Part shown: positions 17,606 through 25,424 of the stretch, in pieces
Numbering within the stretch: position 1 is the stretch's first letter
How the letters are laid out: every line of letters starts with the position of its first letter
Origin: Bacteroidia bacterium
GTDB taxonomy: Bacteria; Bacteroidota; Bacteroidia; NS11-12g; UBA9320
Length of the DNA: 55,182 nucleotides
Direction of reading: 5' to 3'
Assembly: GCA_017857855.1 (NCBI GenBank)
Contig: JAFMCI010000011.1
Span: 1 to 55,182 of the forward strand
Translations under genes and position numbers: made by a program
The notes under the pieces: generated by a model
The model's database searches: none
What the model saw: the letters and a program-made list of their open reading frames with translations, nothing else
What the model was told of the DNA's origin: nothing

Positions 17606-18205
17606 TTAACGTGGCGGCAGATCATCATCCGAATTATCACGACTCAGTGGAGGTAAGTTGGAATCATCTTTCCCTCCGTTAGTTGAAACAACTCCTAACT
17701 CTTCTAACACCTCTCCACTTCTATCGTACTTAGAATTGGCTACAAGCATAAGCATATCTCCGCTTTTATCAAAAATAAAATCTAAGCCATTGGCCTTTGC
17801 TATTTTATTTATCGCTTCATAGACTTTGTCTTGAAGCGGTTTTACTAACTCTGACTGCTTACTGAATAATTCACCTTCGTAACCAAACTTATCATTTTGA
17901 AGTTTTTTAGCTACTCTTTCCTTCTCGATGATTTCGTTTTCACGTTTAGTTTGAACATCTTTCGTCATGATCACTTTCTCCGCTTGGTACTGCTTATACA
18001 TCTTATCTACCTCAGCAAACTGAGCGTCAATTTCTTCTTGCCACTGTTTGCTTATTTCATTAAGCTCGGCTTGCGCTGATTTGTAGGCTGGAAGTTGGCT
18101 AAGGATGTATTCAGAATCTACATATGCGAATTTCTGAGCAGATACCTGCAAGCTAAAAATAGCGCTAAAGGCTAAAAGAAGTGTGGTTTTAATAAGTACT
18201 TTCAT
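17606..18205 (-). CDS. OmpH/Skp family periplasmic chaperone (first copy)
   Basis: The 199-residue protein has a signal peptide (about 1-23, ending VSA), then 'KFAYVDSEYILSQLPAYKSA', a coiled coil rich in Glu, Lys and Gln (about 45-115) and the cap 'VYEAINKIAKANGLDFIFDKS'. A polar tail 'DDSNLPPLSRDNSDDDLPPR' is added relative to its paralogue. It heads an ompH-ompH-murI operon behind a perfect -7 box at 18270-18263, leaving a leader of about 50 bases. The two copies differ in length and tail and may have different clients, which is inference. Confidence 0.93.
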   Translation of the reverse strand: MKVLIKTTLLLAFSAIFSLQVSAQKFAYVDSEYILSQLPAYKSAQAELNEISKQWQEEIDAQFAEVDKMYKQYQAEKVIMTKDVQTKRENEIIEKERVAKKLQNDKFGYEGELFSKQSELVKPLQDKVYEAINKIAKANGLDFIFDKSGDMLMLVANSKYDRSGEVLEELGVVSTNGGKDDSNLPPLSRDNSDDDLPPR

Positions 18206-18262
18206 TATGATCTCGTTTCATTCATAAATAACATAAATGGTGCTAAAGTGCCTAACGTGATG

Positions 18263-18270
18263 CAAACATA
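18263..18270 (-). promoter_or_regulatory. -7 box TATGTTTG for the ompH-ompH-murI operon
   Basis: A perfect TAnnTTTG match on the minus strand, about 58 bases before the ompH ATG. It begins directly after the T-tract of the preceding terminator, with only one base between. Confidence 0.6.
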
Positions 18271-18309
18271 TAAAAAATACCCACTGTTACTTGTTTTGGG
18301 GGTATTTTT
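18271..18309 (-). terminator. Terminator downstream of the lipoprotein gene
   Basis: AAAATACCC at 18274-18282 pairs with GGGTATTTT at 18300-18308 around a 17-base loop. T-tracts follow on both strands, six T on the minus side. It ends the lipoprotein transcript just upstream of the ompH promoter. Confidence 0.7.
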
Positions 18310-18341
18310 AAGAACAGAACAAATGTATGCTATACCGTACA

Positions 18342-18878
18342 CTAGTGTTTTAATAGTATGGTCTCTGTCTGAATCGTATTGCTAACATTAAGCGCCCGAT
18401 CTATCAGCGATATTTTTAACTTAAGTGAATCAGGTTTAGATAAAAGTGGATTAGCTGAAAGCTTGATGGATATATTACCCTGAATTGCTTTGTATTTACC
18501 CGAAGGGGTAAGTATGGGGATACGTTCATGCTGATTCCCATATGGAGACCCTGATTGATCTTTTAGCTCTACAAAAGTGCCTGAAGCACCTGCCACTAGG
18601 TAGGTAACTGGCAAATTATGAAAGTACGGGCTCCCAAAATTAAATGGAGCTGCAGTATCACTGCCGGTTAAACCGATGTCACCATCGCCATCTTGAAATC
18701 CAATGACCAGCACTATTAAACTGTCGTTGCCTAAGGTATCTTGCAATAGCGAAACTTCATTCAAGCTAATTTCAGGCACATTACCAAAAGATACATCATC
18801 AGGTTTACAACTGTATACATGAAATATTATCAGTAGAGAAACTACTTTTGCGGTATATATGGTCAATTTGCCAAGCAT
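18342..18878 (-). CDS. Hypothetical lipoprotein
   Basis: I do not recognise the family. A hydrophobic leader ends in the lipobox-like VYSC (Cys near residue 24 from this start), followed by 'KPDDVSFGNVPEI'. It then has 'VIGFQDGDGDIGLTGSDT', an acidic Asp/Gly loop that could bind calcium, and a beta-rich C-terminus, so an Ig-like or small beta-sandwich surface lipoprotein is likely. The frame is open to an ATG at 18908, but the ATG at 18878 (MLGKLTIYT) puts the leader near the N-terminus, and a TTG at 18866 is also possible. Its 5' end overlaps the 5' end of the divergent LuxE-like gene. Confidence 0.7.
   Translation of the reverse strand: MLGKLTIYTAKVVSLLIIFHVYSCKPDDVSFGNVPEISLNEVSLLQDTLGNDSLIVLVIGFQDGDGDIGLTGSDTAAPFNFGSPYFHNLPVTYLVAGASGTFVELKDQSGSPYGNQHERIPILTPSGKYKAIQGNISIKLSANPLLSKPDSLKLKISLIDRALNVSNTIQTETILLKH
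18843..18850 (+). promoter_or_regulatory. -7 box TACTTTTG for the LuxE-like gene
   Basis: A perfect TAnnTTTG match followed by C, as is common. The ATG at 18859 begins eight bases after the box, so the mRNA would have almost no leader. The box lies inside the coding sequence of the divergent lipoprotein. Confidence 0.6.
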
Positions 18879-19827
18879 AGAAAATATTTGGGATATCTCA
18901 GAGCACAATTTTAACGAGATTGCGTTAAAAATATTTCGATTTCAGGCAAAAAATAATTTGGTATATGCCCAATACCTTAATTTAATTGACCAAGAGGCTT
19001 CTAAAATTGATCATTACACTCAAATACCCTGTTTACCCATTACATTTTTTAAAACACATAAGGTTGTATCAGGAGATTTCGAATCTGCCCTAATTTTCGA
19101 GAGTAGCAGTACTACCGGAATGGGAGTATCTAAAAATTACCTACAAAATGTTTCTCAATATCACCACAACTGTCTGCAGATTATAGAACAAAAATTAGGA
19201 GATATCCGAGAATATGAAATTTTTGGTCTTTTGCCTAATTACTTAGAACGCCAGCATTCTTCCTTGGTAAGCATGGTTGAGTTTCTCATGCATCACAATA
19301 AACAACAAGATGGTTTTTACTTGTATAATCATGAAGCCTTATTAGATCGCATCAATACTTCTACCAAAAAGATACTTCTCTTTGGGGTAAGCTTTGCTTT
19401 GCTTGATTTTGCAGAACAACACACAACTACCAAAGAAATAACTGTAATAGAAACCGGCGGCATGAAGGGTCGTAAAAAAGAAATCACCAAAGAGGAGGTT
19501 TATACAGAGTTGAAAACTGCCTTTATTAATGGTACTATTATTTCCGAATACGGCATGACGGAGTTACTAAGTCAAGCTTATTCAAATGATATAGGTATAT
19601 ATACAGGCCCATCTTGGATGAAGGTTTTACCTAGAGCTGACAACGACCCTCTTAGTCATGCAGTCGCAGGCCAATCTGCGGCGCTTAACATTATTGACCT
19701 TGCCAATTTGCATTCTTGTTGCTTCATTGCTACAGATGATTTGGGGAAGGTTCACCACAACGGGCAATTTGAGGTTTTAGGTCGTTTAGATTATGCTGAT
19801 ATTAGGGGTTGCAGTTTGATGATTTAA
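18859..19827 (+). CDS. LuxE/PaaK-like acyl-protein synthetase (acyl-adenylate family)
   Basis: A 322-residue member of the adenylate-forming superfamily related to LuxE. It begins with the characteristic 'IENIWDISEHNFNEIALKIF', then the glycine/serine-rich nucleotide loop 'SSSTTGMGVSK' (about 77-87), and further on 'ISEYGMTELLSQAYS' (about 231-245), the YGMTE motif that contacts AMP. In bioluminescent bacteria LuxE activates fatty acids for reduction. In Bacteroidota, stand-alone copies are usually annotated only as acyl transferases. No lux genes are nearby, so the acyl substrate is unknown. Confidence 0.85.
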   Translation: MVNLPSIENIWDISEHNFNEIALKIFRFQAKNNLVYAQYLNLIDQEASKIDHYTQIPCLPITFFKTHKVVSGDFESALIFESSSTTGMGVSKNYLQNVSQYHHNCLQIIEQKLGDIREYEIFGLLPNYLERQHSSLVSMVEFLMHHNKQQDGFYLYNHEALLDRINTSTKKILLFGVSFALLDFAEQHTTTKEITVIETGGMKGRKKEITKEEVYTELKTAFINGTIISEYGMTELLSQAYSNDIGIYTGPSWMKVLPRADNDPLSHAVAGQSAALNIIDLANLHSCCFIATDDLGKVHHNGQFEVLGRLDYADIRGCSLMI

Positions 19828-19829
19828 CA

Positions 19830-20132
19830 TCATTTTGCTTCATGTTCAGTTCCTTCCGGTGGCTGATTTAGTTTATCGGACTGATGTTCTTCCCATGTTT
19901 TAAGACTGAATTTAGGAGCAGTTGGCTCCTTATAATCAGGGCGAGAAATGACATATCTGTTATATCTTATTTGCAGTACCCCGTATACTATAGACACCAC
20001 AGATATATAAAATAACTTCTTCCAAGAGAAATTAAAATCATCACCCAAACCCAATGCAACAATTAAAATTATCGCCTGAAAGGACGCTATTTTTAAAATA
20101 TTGGTGATCGTATAGGTTGTACTAATCTTCAT
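19830..20132 (-). CDS. Small two-helix membrane protein
   Basis: A 100-residue protein with two predicted TM helices (about 11-30 and 40-57), a short basic linker 'QIRYNRYVISRPDYKEP' and a polar C-terminal tail. I do not recognise the family. It lies directly upstream of nothing on its own strand but downstream of frr, about 54 bases after the frr start side of the gap, and it converges on the LuxE-like gene with a two-base gap. A 6-bp inverted repeat, GAGACC/GGTCTC, sits in its upstream region at 20145-20167. Confidence 0.6.
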   Translation of the reverse strand: MKISTTYTITNILKIASFQAIILIVALGLGDDFNFSWKKLFYISVVSIVYGVLQIRYNRYVISRPDYKEPTAPKFSLKTWEEHQSDKLNQPPEGTEHEAK

Positions 20133-20185
20133 GTTGACCGATTAGAGACCAATATTCATCAGGTCTCATAAAGAAACAAAACCAG

Positions 20186-20749
20186 TTATATGGTCATTAT
20201 TTCTTTTTCTTTTACCACAATAGCCTCGTCTATGCGCACGCTAAATGACTCTATTACTTTTTGCACATCGGCTTCAGCGTCTTTTGCCATATCCTCACTT
20301 AGACCATCTTTTTGCAGCAATTTTATCATGTCAATAGCATCTTTACGAGCGCCTCTAAGGCCTATCTTACCATGCTCGTTTTCTGCTTTTGCTTGTTTTA
20401 CAATACCTAAACGTCTTTCTTCGGTAAGTGGAGGTACGTTAATTATAACTTGCTCACCATCATTCTGTGGATTTAATCCGATGTTAGCATACATAATCGC
20501 TTTACTGATATCTTCTAACATTCCTTTTTCCCAAGGCTTTACAATGATAGTCTTTGCATCTGGCGTATTGACGTTAGCGACTTGACTGAGCGGCACTTTA
20601 CTTCCGTAGTATTCTACCATTACGCTGTCTAGCATACTTGGAGTAGCCCTTCCTGCTCTTAGTTTCGCTAATTCGGTAAATACGTGATTTAGACTTTTTT
20701 GAGCCGACTCACGCAACTCATCCATTATCATTTTAATATCCTCATTCAT
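20186..20749 (-). CDS. frr: Ribosome recycling factor
   Basis: RRF releases ribosomes from mRNA after termination, together with EF-G. All landmarks are present in 187 residues: 'LAKLRAGRATPSMLDSVMVEYYG' near the start, 'IIVKPWEKGMLEDISKAI', 'PPLTEERRLGIVKQAKA' and the helical 'DEAIVVKEKEIM' end. The near -7 TTTCTTTG with CAGAG after it lies in the 49-bp gap upstream. pyrH, a frequent frr neighbour, is absent here. Confidence 0.98.
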   Translation of the reverse strand: MNEDIKMIMDELRESAQKSLNHVFTELAKLRAGRATPSMLDSVMVEYYGSKVPLSQVANVNTPDAKTIIVKPWEKGMLEDISKAIMYANIGLNPQNDGEQVIINVPPLTEERRLGIVKQAKAENEHGKIGLRGARKDAIDMIKLLQKDGLSEDMAKDAEADVQKVIESFSVRIDEAIVVKEKEIMTI

Positions 20750-20798
20750 ATAGAATTGTTTTTCCTAACTCTGCAAAGAAAATTAAATAATGCTTGTC

Positions 20799-21701
20799 TT
20801 ACAAAATTAATATCTTGTATAAATACAATGTCATGAAAGCAATCGTAACTAAACTGACAAAAGCCGCATTAACAAAGACAGATGTTTTCTTGTATCCAAA
20901 AGCAAAACTAAGCAAGATTGTGCTTGACATAAGTACATAGATCATCAAGTTTAGCTCGGCAGTCAAAAGAATAAGTGCAACCGCAATAGCGGCCTGAATC
21001 AACATCGTATAATTTAAAATTTTTGACTTATTTGGATACCTAAATTGATAGCTATTGATACCTATAAAATGAACTATGATACACAGTATTACGTATGGTA
21101 CAAATAGCTTAACCAGGATTGTATTAAAAACGGAATAATCTAAGGAAAGTGAAGGCACTACACTTCCCATTTGGGGAGAGAGCTCCATGACAAAAAGCAG
21201 CCCCAAATATGAAAAAACAACCATTAGGAAATATACAATGCTTAGCACAAAGCTTCTGGCTTCTCTAATCCCTGTTCTTATAAATAGAACAAAAAAAGGC
21301 AACATAAGTAGTACACTAATATTACTAATAGCCTGAGCAATTCCTAATAAAACACCGAACAGCATCATTAGCATAGAAGATTTCTCAGGGTTATTTCCTG
21401 CTTCGAAAGCTAAAAAGAAAGCACTCAAACACACTGCTCCATAAACAAGATCTCCAAAAGATAATGCCGGCATTAATAGCACAGATAAAATCGAAAAGAC
21501 GACTAACGGCAGGTGTGATTTTTGTCCAAGAATACCGTTTTTAAAACAAAAATAGTCTAATAACAACCCCTCAATTAATAGTAAAAAAACCTTGGCGGTA
21601 GATATATAGGAATAATCCCCTAGAATAACATAAAACCCAAATAAAGTGAGGCAAGCCACTATAAATGATGTGAAAATTTTATGTGTGAGATAGTGAATCA
21701 A
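20799..21701 (-). CDS. Polytopic membrane protein of unknown function, about 10 TM helices
   Basis: A 300-residue, very hydrophobic protein with about ten TM helices separated by short loops. The general shape resembles the DUF6427 group of Bacteroidota membrane proteins, but I am not sure of that assignment. It is coupled to the upstream secreted protein by an ATGA overlap (21698-21701), so the two are probably made together. No catalytic motif is evident; the longest soluble segments are 'CFKNGILGQKSH' and the loop around 'ELSPQMGSVVPSLSLDYS'. Confidence 0.75.
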   Translation of the reverse strand: MIHYLTHKIFTSFIVACLTLFGFYVILGDYSYISTAKVFLLLIEGLLLDYFCFKNGILGQKSHLPLVVFSILSVLLMPALSFGDLVYGAVCLSAFFLAFEAGNNPEKSSMLMMLFGVLLGIAQAISNISVLLMLPFFVLFIRTGIREARSFVLSIVYFLMVVFSYLGLLFVMELSPQMGSVVPSLSLDYSVFNTILVKLFVPYVILCIIVHFIGINSYQFRYPNKSKILNYTMLIQAAIAVALILLTAELNLMIYVLMSSTILLSFAFGYKKTSVFVNAAFVSLVTIAFMTLYLYKILIL

Positions 21702-23167
21702 TTATAGATCAGTTTAAGTAGGGCAAATCTGCGGTTTTTTGAAGTAGGAATTATTAATTTGTTTGAAGAAACTTGTTTTGCCTCTTCTGGTATTATGGCC
21801 ACAAAATCCAATTGAGATTTTAGAAGTTTGTTACTCTCTACTCTTCCATTATTATAAATGGTGTATTGCATAACCTCTCCAGAGCTCCTTAGTTGGTCAT
21901 TATACAATAGCTGTATGAATCTTTCTCCTACAAAAACTACTGCAGAACTATAATAGCCCCCATCATTAACAGTTGTTTGATTTTTAGTTATGAGCTGATG
22001 CCAATCTAAAAATGCATCATAATCGTAGTTTAACACCAGTAATTCATTGAAATTATAGATATTTTTTGATGTACTCACAGGAATACCATTCACCAGCACG
22101 ATATCTTCCTGCGTGGCTATTTCTTTTTGCTCTGCAACGATGAGCATCCCGCCGTCACTCCTTGACACGGCTTTGAGTATAGAATAGCCTTCCGAGATTA
22201 CACCATCGCTTTGATCCTTTTTAAGTCCACCCCCTAATACTGCAGGGAATTGACCCAATTTACTTATACCTATGCCTTTATCTAGCTTAAAAAAGAGAAC
22301 ACCTTGCAGTCCATATGAATTAAATGATGAATATAAGGCTGTTACTATGGCGTTATCATTTATTCTGTCGTAGACTAATCTTTCTGATTTTAGTGAAAGT
22401 GAATCGCTTATCCGAAAATCACTCAATGTGGTATCTTTAAGGTGATATAATAATTGAGTTTCTACCTTCTCTTTTCTTCTTTCTTTTTGCGCCACATAAC
22501 TTAAAAAATACACTTCCCGATTATTACAAACCACAATATCTCGAATTAAAAAGGAAGAATACATATAGGGCAACTCAACTCTTTTATGACCTACCCTCAT
22601 TAAGTTCATGTCAAATAAAGTGTGATTTATAATTACGTTTCCCTTGTCACTTTCTTCTAAAGCAAGCAGAGATAGTGTACGTAAATCGTCACTTACACGC
22701 AACCTTAAATCCCCTTGAGCTTCCATTTCGTTGGGCGCAACAGAGAGTAACAAAACAGATTCCCCCTTACGTTTAAAATCATAAGAGTACCACTGAGCTA
22801 TGATATCATTCTCTCCCCTATTTTTAGCATACTTAGATTTGATAACCAGAAGTCCCTTTGTTGCGGCATAAATATGAAGCAGTCTAGCATTTTTTAATTC
22901 AATTACTAGGGATTGCTGTAAGACCATCTGATGGCTATATTTTTCGATAATTACATTTTTACTGTAAAATCTATTACGATACCGCAACAAGTATATCCCC
23001 GATTGATTTTCCCCTAAAACGCTGGTATATACCGCAGCGCCTTTGAGTTTTATCGGATTACTCCATTGCAATACTTGTCCTTCTGCACCCAGGAAGAATA
23101 GAAGTGTTGCTAAAGCTAAAATGCGTATATTTTGGGTGTACTTTTGCAAAGGGATATTGAGTCTCAC
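21698..23167 (-). CDS. Secreted or periplasmic protein, beta-propeller-like, 489 aa
   Basis: I do not recognise the family. An N-terminal hydrophobic stretch (about 15-30, ILALATLLFFLGAEG) is a probable signal peptide. The rest is a succession of short beta strands with repeated patterns of the kind 'hydrophobic-strand, D/N-x-x, strand' (for example 'DLRLRVSDDLRTLSLLAL', 'AVLGGGLKKDQSDGVI', 'VNDGGYYSSAVVFVGERF'), compatible with a beta-propeller. The start is GTG at 23167. Its stop overlaps the start of the downstream polytopic membrane gene by ATGA. The hflX promoter lies inside its first codons on the opposite strand. Confidence 0.7.
   Translation of the reverse strand: MRLNIPLQKYTQNIRILALATLLFFLGAEGQVLQWSNPIKLKGAAVYTSVLGENQSGIYLLRYRNRFYSKNVIIEKYSHQMVLQQSLVIELKNARLLHIYAATKGLLVIKSKYAKNRGENDIIAQWYSYDFKRKGESVLLLSVAPNEMEAQGDLRLRVSDDLRTLSLLALEESDKGNVIINHTLFDMNLMRVGHKRVELPYMYSSFLIRDIVVCNNREVYFLSYVAQKERRKEKVETQLLYHLKDTTLSDFRISDSLSLKSERLVYDRINDNAIVTALYSSFNSYGLQGVLFFKLDKGIGISKLGQFPAVLGGGLKKDQSDGVISEGYSILKAVSRSDGGMLIVAEQKEIATQEDIVLVNGIPVSTSKNIYNFNELLVLNYDYDAFLDWHQLITKNQTTVNDGGYYSSAVVFVGERFIQLLYNDQLRSSGEVMQYTIYNNGRVESNKLLKSQLDFVAIIPEEAKQVSSNKLIIPTSKNRRFALLKLIYN
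23139..23146 (+). promoter_or_regulatory. -7 box TACTTTTG for hflX
   Basis: A perfect TAnnTTTG match followed by CA, located 52 bases before the hflX TTG start and inside the beginning of the divergent gene. Confidence 0.5.
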
Positions 23168-23198
23168 AAATAACGAATATTAATAAGTAAAACATCTC

Positions 23199-24374
23199 TT
23201 GCAGGACCAAGTTATTCATAAAAAAGAACCCGAAAAAGCCATATTAATTGGAGTAGAACCTAAAAATACGCCCATTAAATCCAGCAGTATTTATCTCGAT
23301 GAACTTGAGTTTTTGGCCTATACGGCAGGAGCTACAACACTCAAGAGGTTTATTCAACGACTTGAAAAACCTCATCCTAAGACCTATATTGGAGAAGGAA
23401 AAATGGAAGAGATAACGGCTTATGTAAAAGAACATGAGATAGACTTAGCCATTTTTGACGATGAGCTTAGTCCATCACAAATACGTAATTTGGAGGAGTT
23501 TATACAATGTAAAATTGTAGATAGGAGCAGTCTCATATTAGATATTTTTGCTAAAAACGCACAAACTGCACAAGCCAAAACCCAAGTAGAATTAGCTCAA
23601 AGCGAATATCTACTACCTAGACTTACTCGTATGTGGACCCACCTCCAAAAACAAAAAGGCGGCATTGGTATGAAAGGTCCTGGAGAAAAAGAGATAGAAA
23701 CGGACAGAAGGGTTATTAGAGACAAGATTTCTAAACTAAAAAAAGAGCTGCATGATATAGACAAGCAGAGCATAACACGTCGAAAAAATAGAGAAACCAT
23801 GACACGTGTTGCCTTAGTTGGTTATACGAATGTGGGCAAATCCACTATTATCAACTTACTTGCTAAAGCAGAAGTTTTGGCGCAAGACATGTTATTTGCT
23901 ACCCTAGACAGTACCGTGCGCAAAGTAGTCTTCCCTCCAGACCCGGTCACTTATGAGCCATGCGTATTCTTACTGTCTGATACCGTGGGGTTTATAAGAA
24001 AACTTCCTCATCAATTGGTAGAAAGTTTTAAAAGTACGCTAGATGAAGTAAAAGAAGCTGATATCTTATTGCACGTAGTAGATGTTAGTCATCCGCAGTT
24101 TGAAGAGCAAATGGATACTGTTTCTTCTACCCTAGAAGAGATAGGTGCTAGCAACAAAACCGTGATTACTATTTTTAACAAAATAGATCAATATAAACCA
24201 ATGGCAACCAGTGATGACATTTTTGAAGATGAGACTATCTACGATATCCCTACCCTTAAAAAAACTTGGATGTCTAAATTGGATGATAATATTGTCTTCA
24301 TTTCAGCGACCCAAAGTGACAATATTGACGAACTAAAAGCACTGATTAGAAAAAATGTAAGCAAAGGTCTATAA
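23199..24374 (+). CDS. hflX: GTPase HflX
   Basis: HflX is a ribosome-associated GTPase that splits or rescues stalled ribosomes. The N-terminal glycine-rich domain has 'KTYIGEGKMEEI' and 'DDELSPSQIRNLEE'. 'TQVELAQSEYLLPRLTRMW' and 'GIGMKGPGEKEIE' follow. The G domain has GYTNVGKST (G1), DTVGFI (G3) and NKID (G4). The total of 391 residues is normal. The start is TTG at 23199, since no ATG precedes the conserved 'KAILIGVEP' segment in the open frame. Confidence 0.97.
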   Translation: MQDQVIHKKEPEKAILIGVEPKNTPIKSSSIYLDELEFLAYTAGATTLKRFIQRLEKPHPKTYIGEGKMEEITAYVKEHEIDLAIFDDELSPSQIRNLEEFIQCKIVDRSSLILDIFAKNAQTAQAKTQVELAQSEYLLPRLTRMWTHLQKQKGGIGMKGPGEKEIETDRRVIRDKISKLKKELHDIDKQSITRRKNRETMTRVALVGYTNVGKSTIINLLAKAEVLAQDMLFATLDSTVRKVVFPPDPVTYEPCVFLLSDTVGFIRKLPHQLVESFKSTLDEVKEADILLHVVDVSHPQFEEQMDTVSSTLEEIGASNKTVITIFNKIDQYKPMATSDDIFEDETIYDIPTLKKTWMSKLDDNIVFISATQSDNIDELKALIRKNVSKGL

Positions 24375-24377
24375 CTT

Positions 24378-25334
24378 TTATTTTTTTTCTAAAAGTCCGA
24401 TCTCAATCAGTCTTTCTGTAAGAAAATCGCCCGCCGAGATATCATCGTATTTTCTGGGATGGGTTTCATTTACACAATTCGGCAAACAATCTAACCTCAT
24501 TTCAGAAACGGGATGTAAGAAAAAAGGAATTGAAAAACGGGTTGTACCCCATTGTTCTTTCGGAGGATTTACTACTCGATGTGTAGTAGAACGCAATTTG
24601 TCATTGGTTAAACGCTGCAACATATCGCCCACGTTTACCACCAGTTGATTTGGCAAGGCGGTAATGGCAATCCAGTTGTTTTGTTTATCTAATACTTCCA
24701 AACCTTCGGCACTAGCTCCCATAAGCAAGGTAATAAGATTAATATCTTCGTGCTGCCCAGCTCTAACGGCGTTCTTAGGTGCATCTTTTATCGGACCATA
24801 ATGTATGGGTCTCAGTATGCTATTACCGTACTTAATATAATCATCAAAATAAAACTCATCCAAGTTTAAATACAGTGCTATTGCACGCAGCATATATTTT
24901 CCTGTTTCTTGCAATGCTGCATAGGCCTTTAAACCATAGTCATTAAACAATGGCACTTCATTTACAACAACATTTTCGTGGTAGTCATATTCACTTTTTA
25001 GGGCTTCAGGAATATCTTGTCCAAAATGAAAAAATTCCTTTAAATCGCCTACTTTACTATCTTTACTATGTTCTGTACCCCATGAGGTAAATCCACGCTG
25101 ACCTGCAATACCTTCTATGCGATACTTCATTTTGACCTCCATAGGAAGCGCATAAAACTCTTTGGTATATCGGTATAAATTTTCACTGACGTCATCACTT
25201 AATTCGTGATTATAAACAGCCACAAAACCTATTTTTTCATAGGCTTCTCCTAAATCTTGAACAAACTTTTGTTTTTGTTCAACACTTCCATGCTTAAAAT
25301 CATTAAGATTGAGTGAAATTATTGCAGTGCTCAT
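24378..25334 (-). CDS. Isopenicillin N synthase-family Fe(II)/2-oxoglutarate oxygenase
   Basis: A non-haem iron oxygenase. The N-terminal DIOX_N domain carries 'GFVAVYNHEL' and 'KMKYRI'. The jelly-roll core has the iron ligands in GQHEDINLITLL (H-x-D type, His and Asp) and STTHRVVNPP (distal His), and the co-substrate Arg in TTRFSIPFF. All three ligands are intact. The 318-residue length fits the family. Bacterial members have diverse substrates and none is implied by the neighbours (pabB upstream, hflX convergent). Its own promoter box is at 25358-25351. Confidence 0.92.
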   Translation of the reverse strand: MSTAIISLNLNDFKHGSVEQKQKFVQDLGEAYEKIGFVAVYNHELSDDVSENLYRYTKEFYALPMEVKMKYRIEGIAGQRGFTSWGTEHSKDSKVGDLKEFFHFGQDIPEALKSEYDYHENVVVNEVPLFNDYGLKAYAALQETGKYMLRAIALYLNLDEFYFDDYIKYGNSILRPIHYGPIKDAPKNAVRAGQHEDINLITLLMGASAEGLEVLDKQNNWIAITALPNQLVVNVGDMLQRLTNDKLRSTTHRVVNPPKEQWGTTRFSIPFFLHPVSEMRLDCLPNCVNETHPRKYDDISAGDFLTERLIEIGLLEKK

Positions 25335-25350
25335 ATTATTTTATTTCTTA

Positions 25351-25358
25351 CAAAATTA
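25351..25358 (-). promoter_or_regulatory. -7 box TAATTTTG for the oxygenase gene
   Basis: A perfect TAnnTTTG match on the minus strand, 16 bases before the ATG at 25334. Confidence 0.55.
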
Positions 25359-25424
25359 CGATTACGCTTTATATAAACTCATAGTGAAGTCATCTATTCT
25401 TGACATTGACCTTTTAATAATATA

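Noticed and set aside
20145-20167. GAGACC/GGTCTC inverted repeat before the 100-aa membrane gene
   Set aside because: Only six pairs with no T-tract, so not a terminator; no support for an operator.
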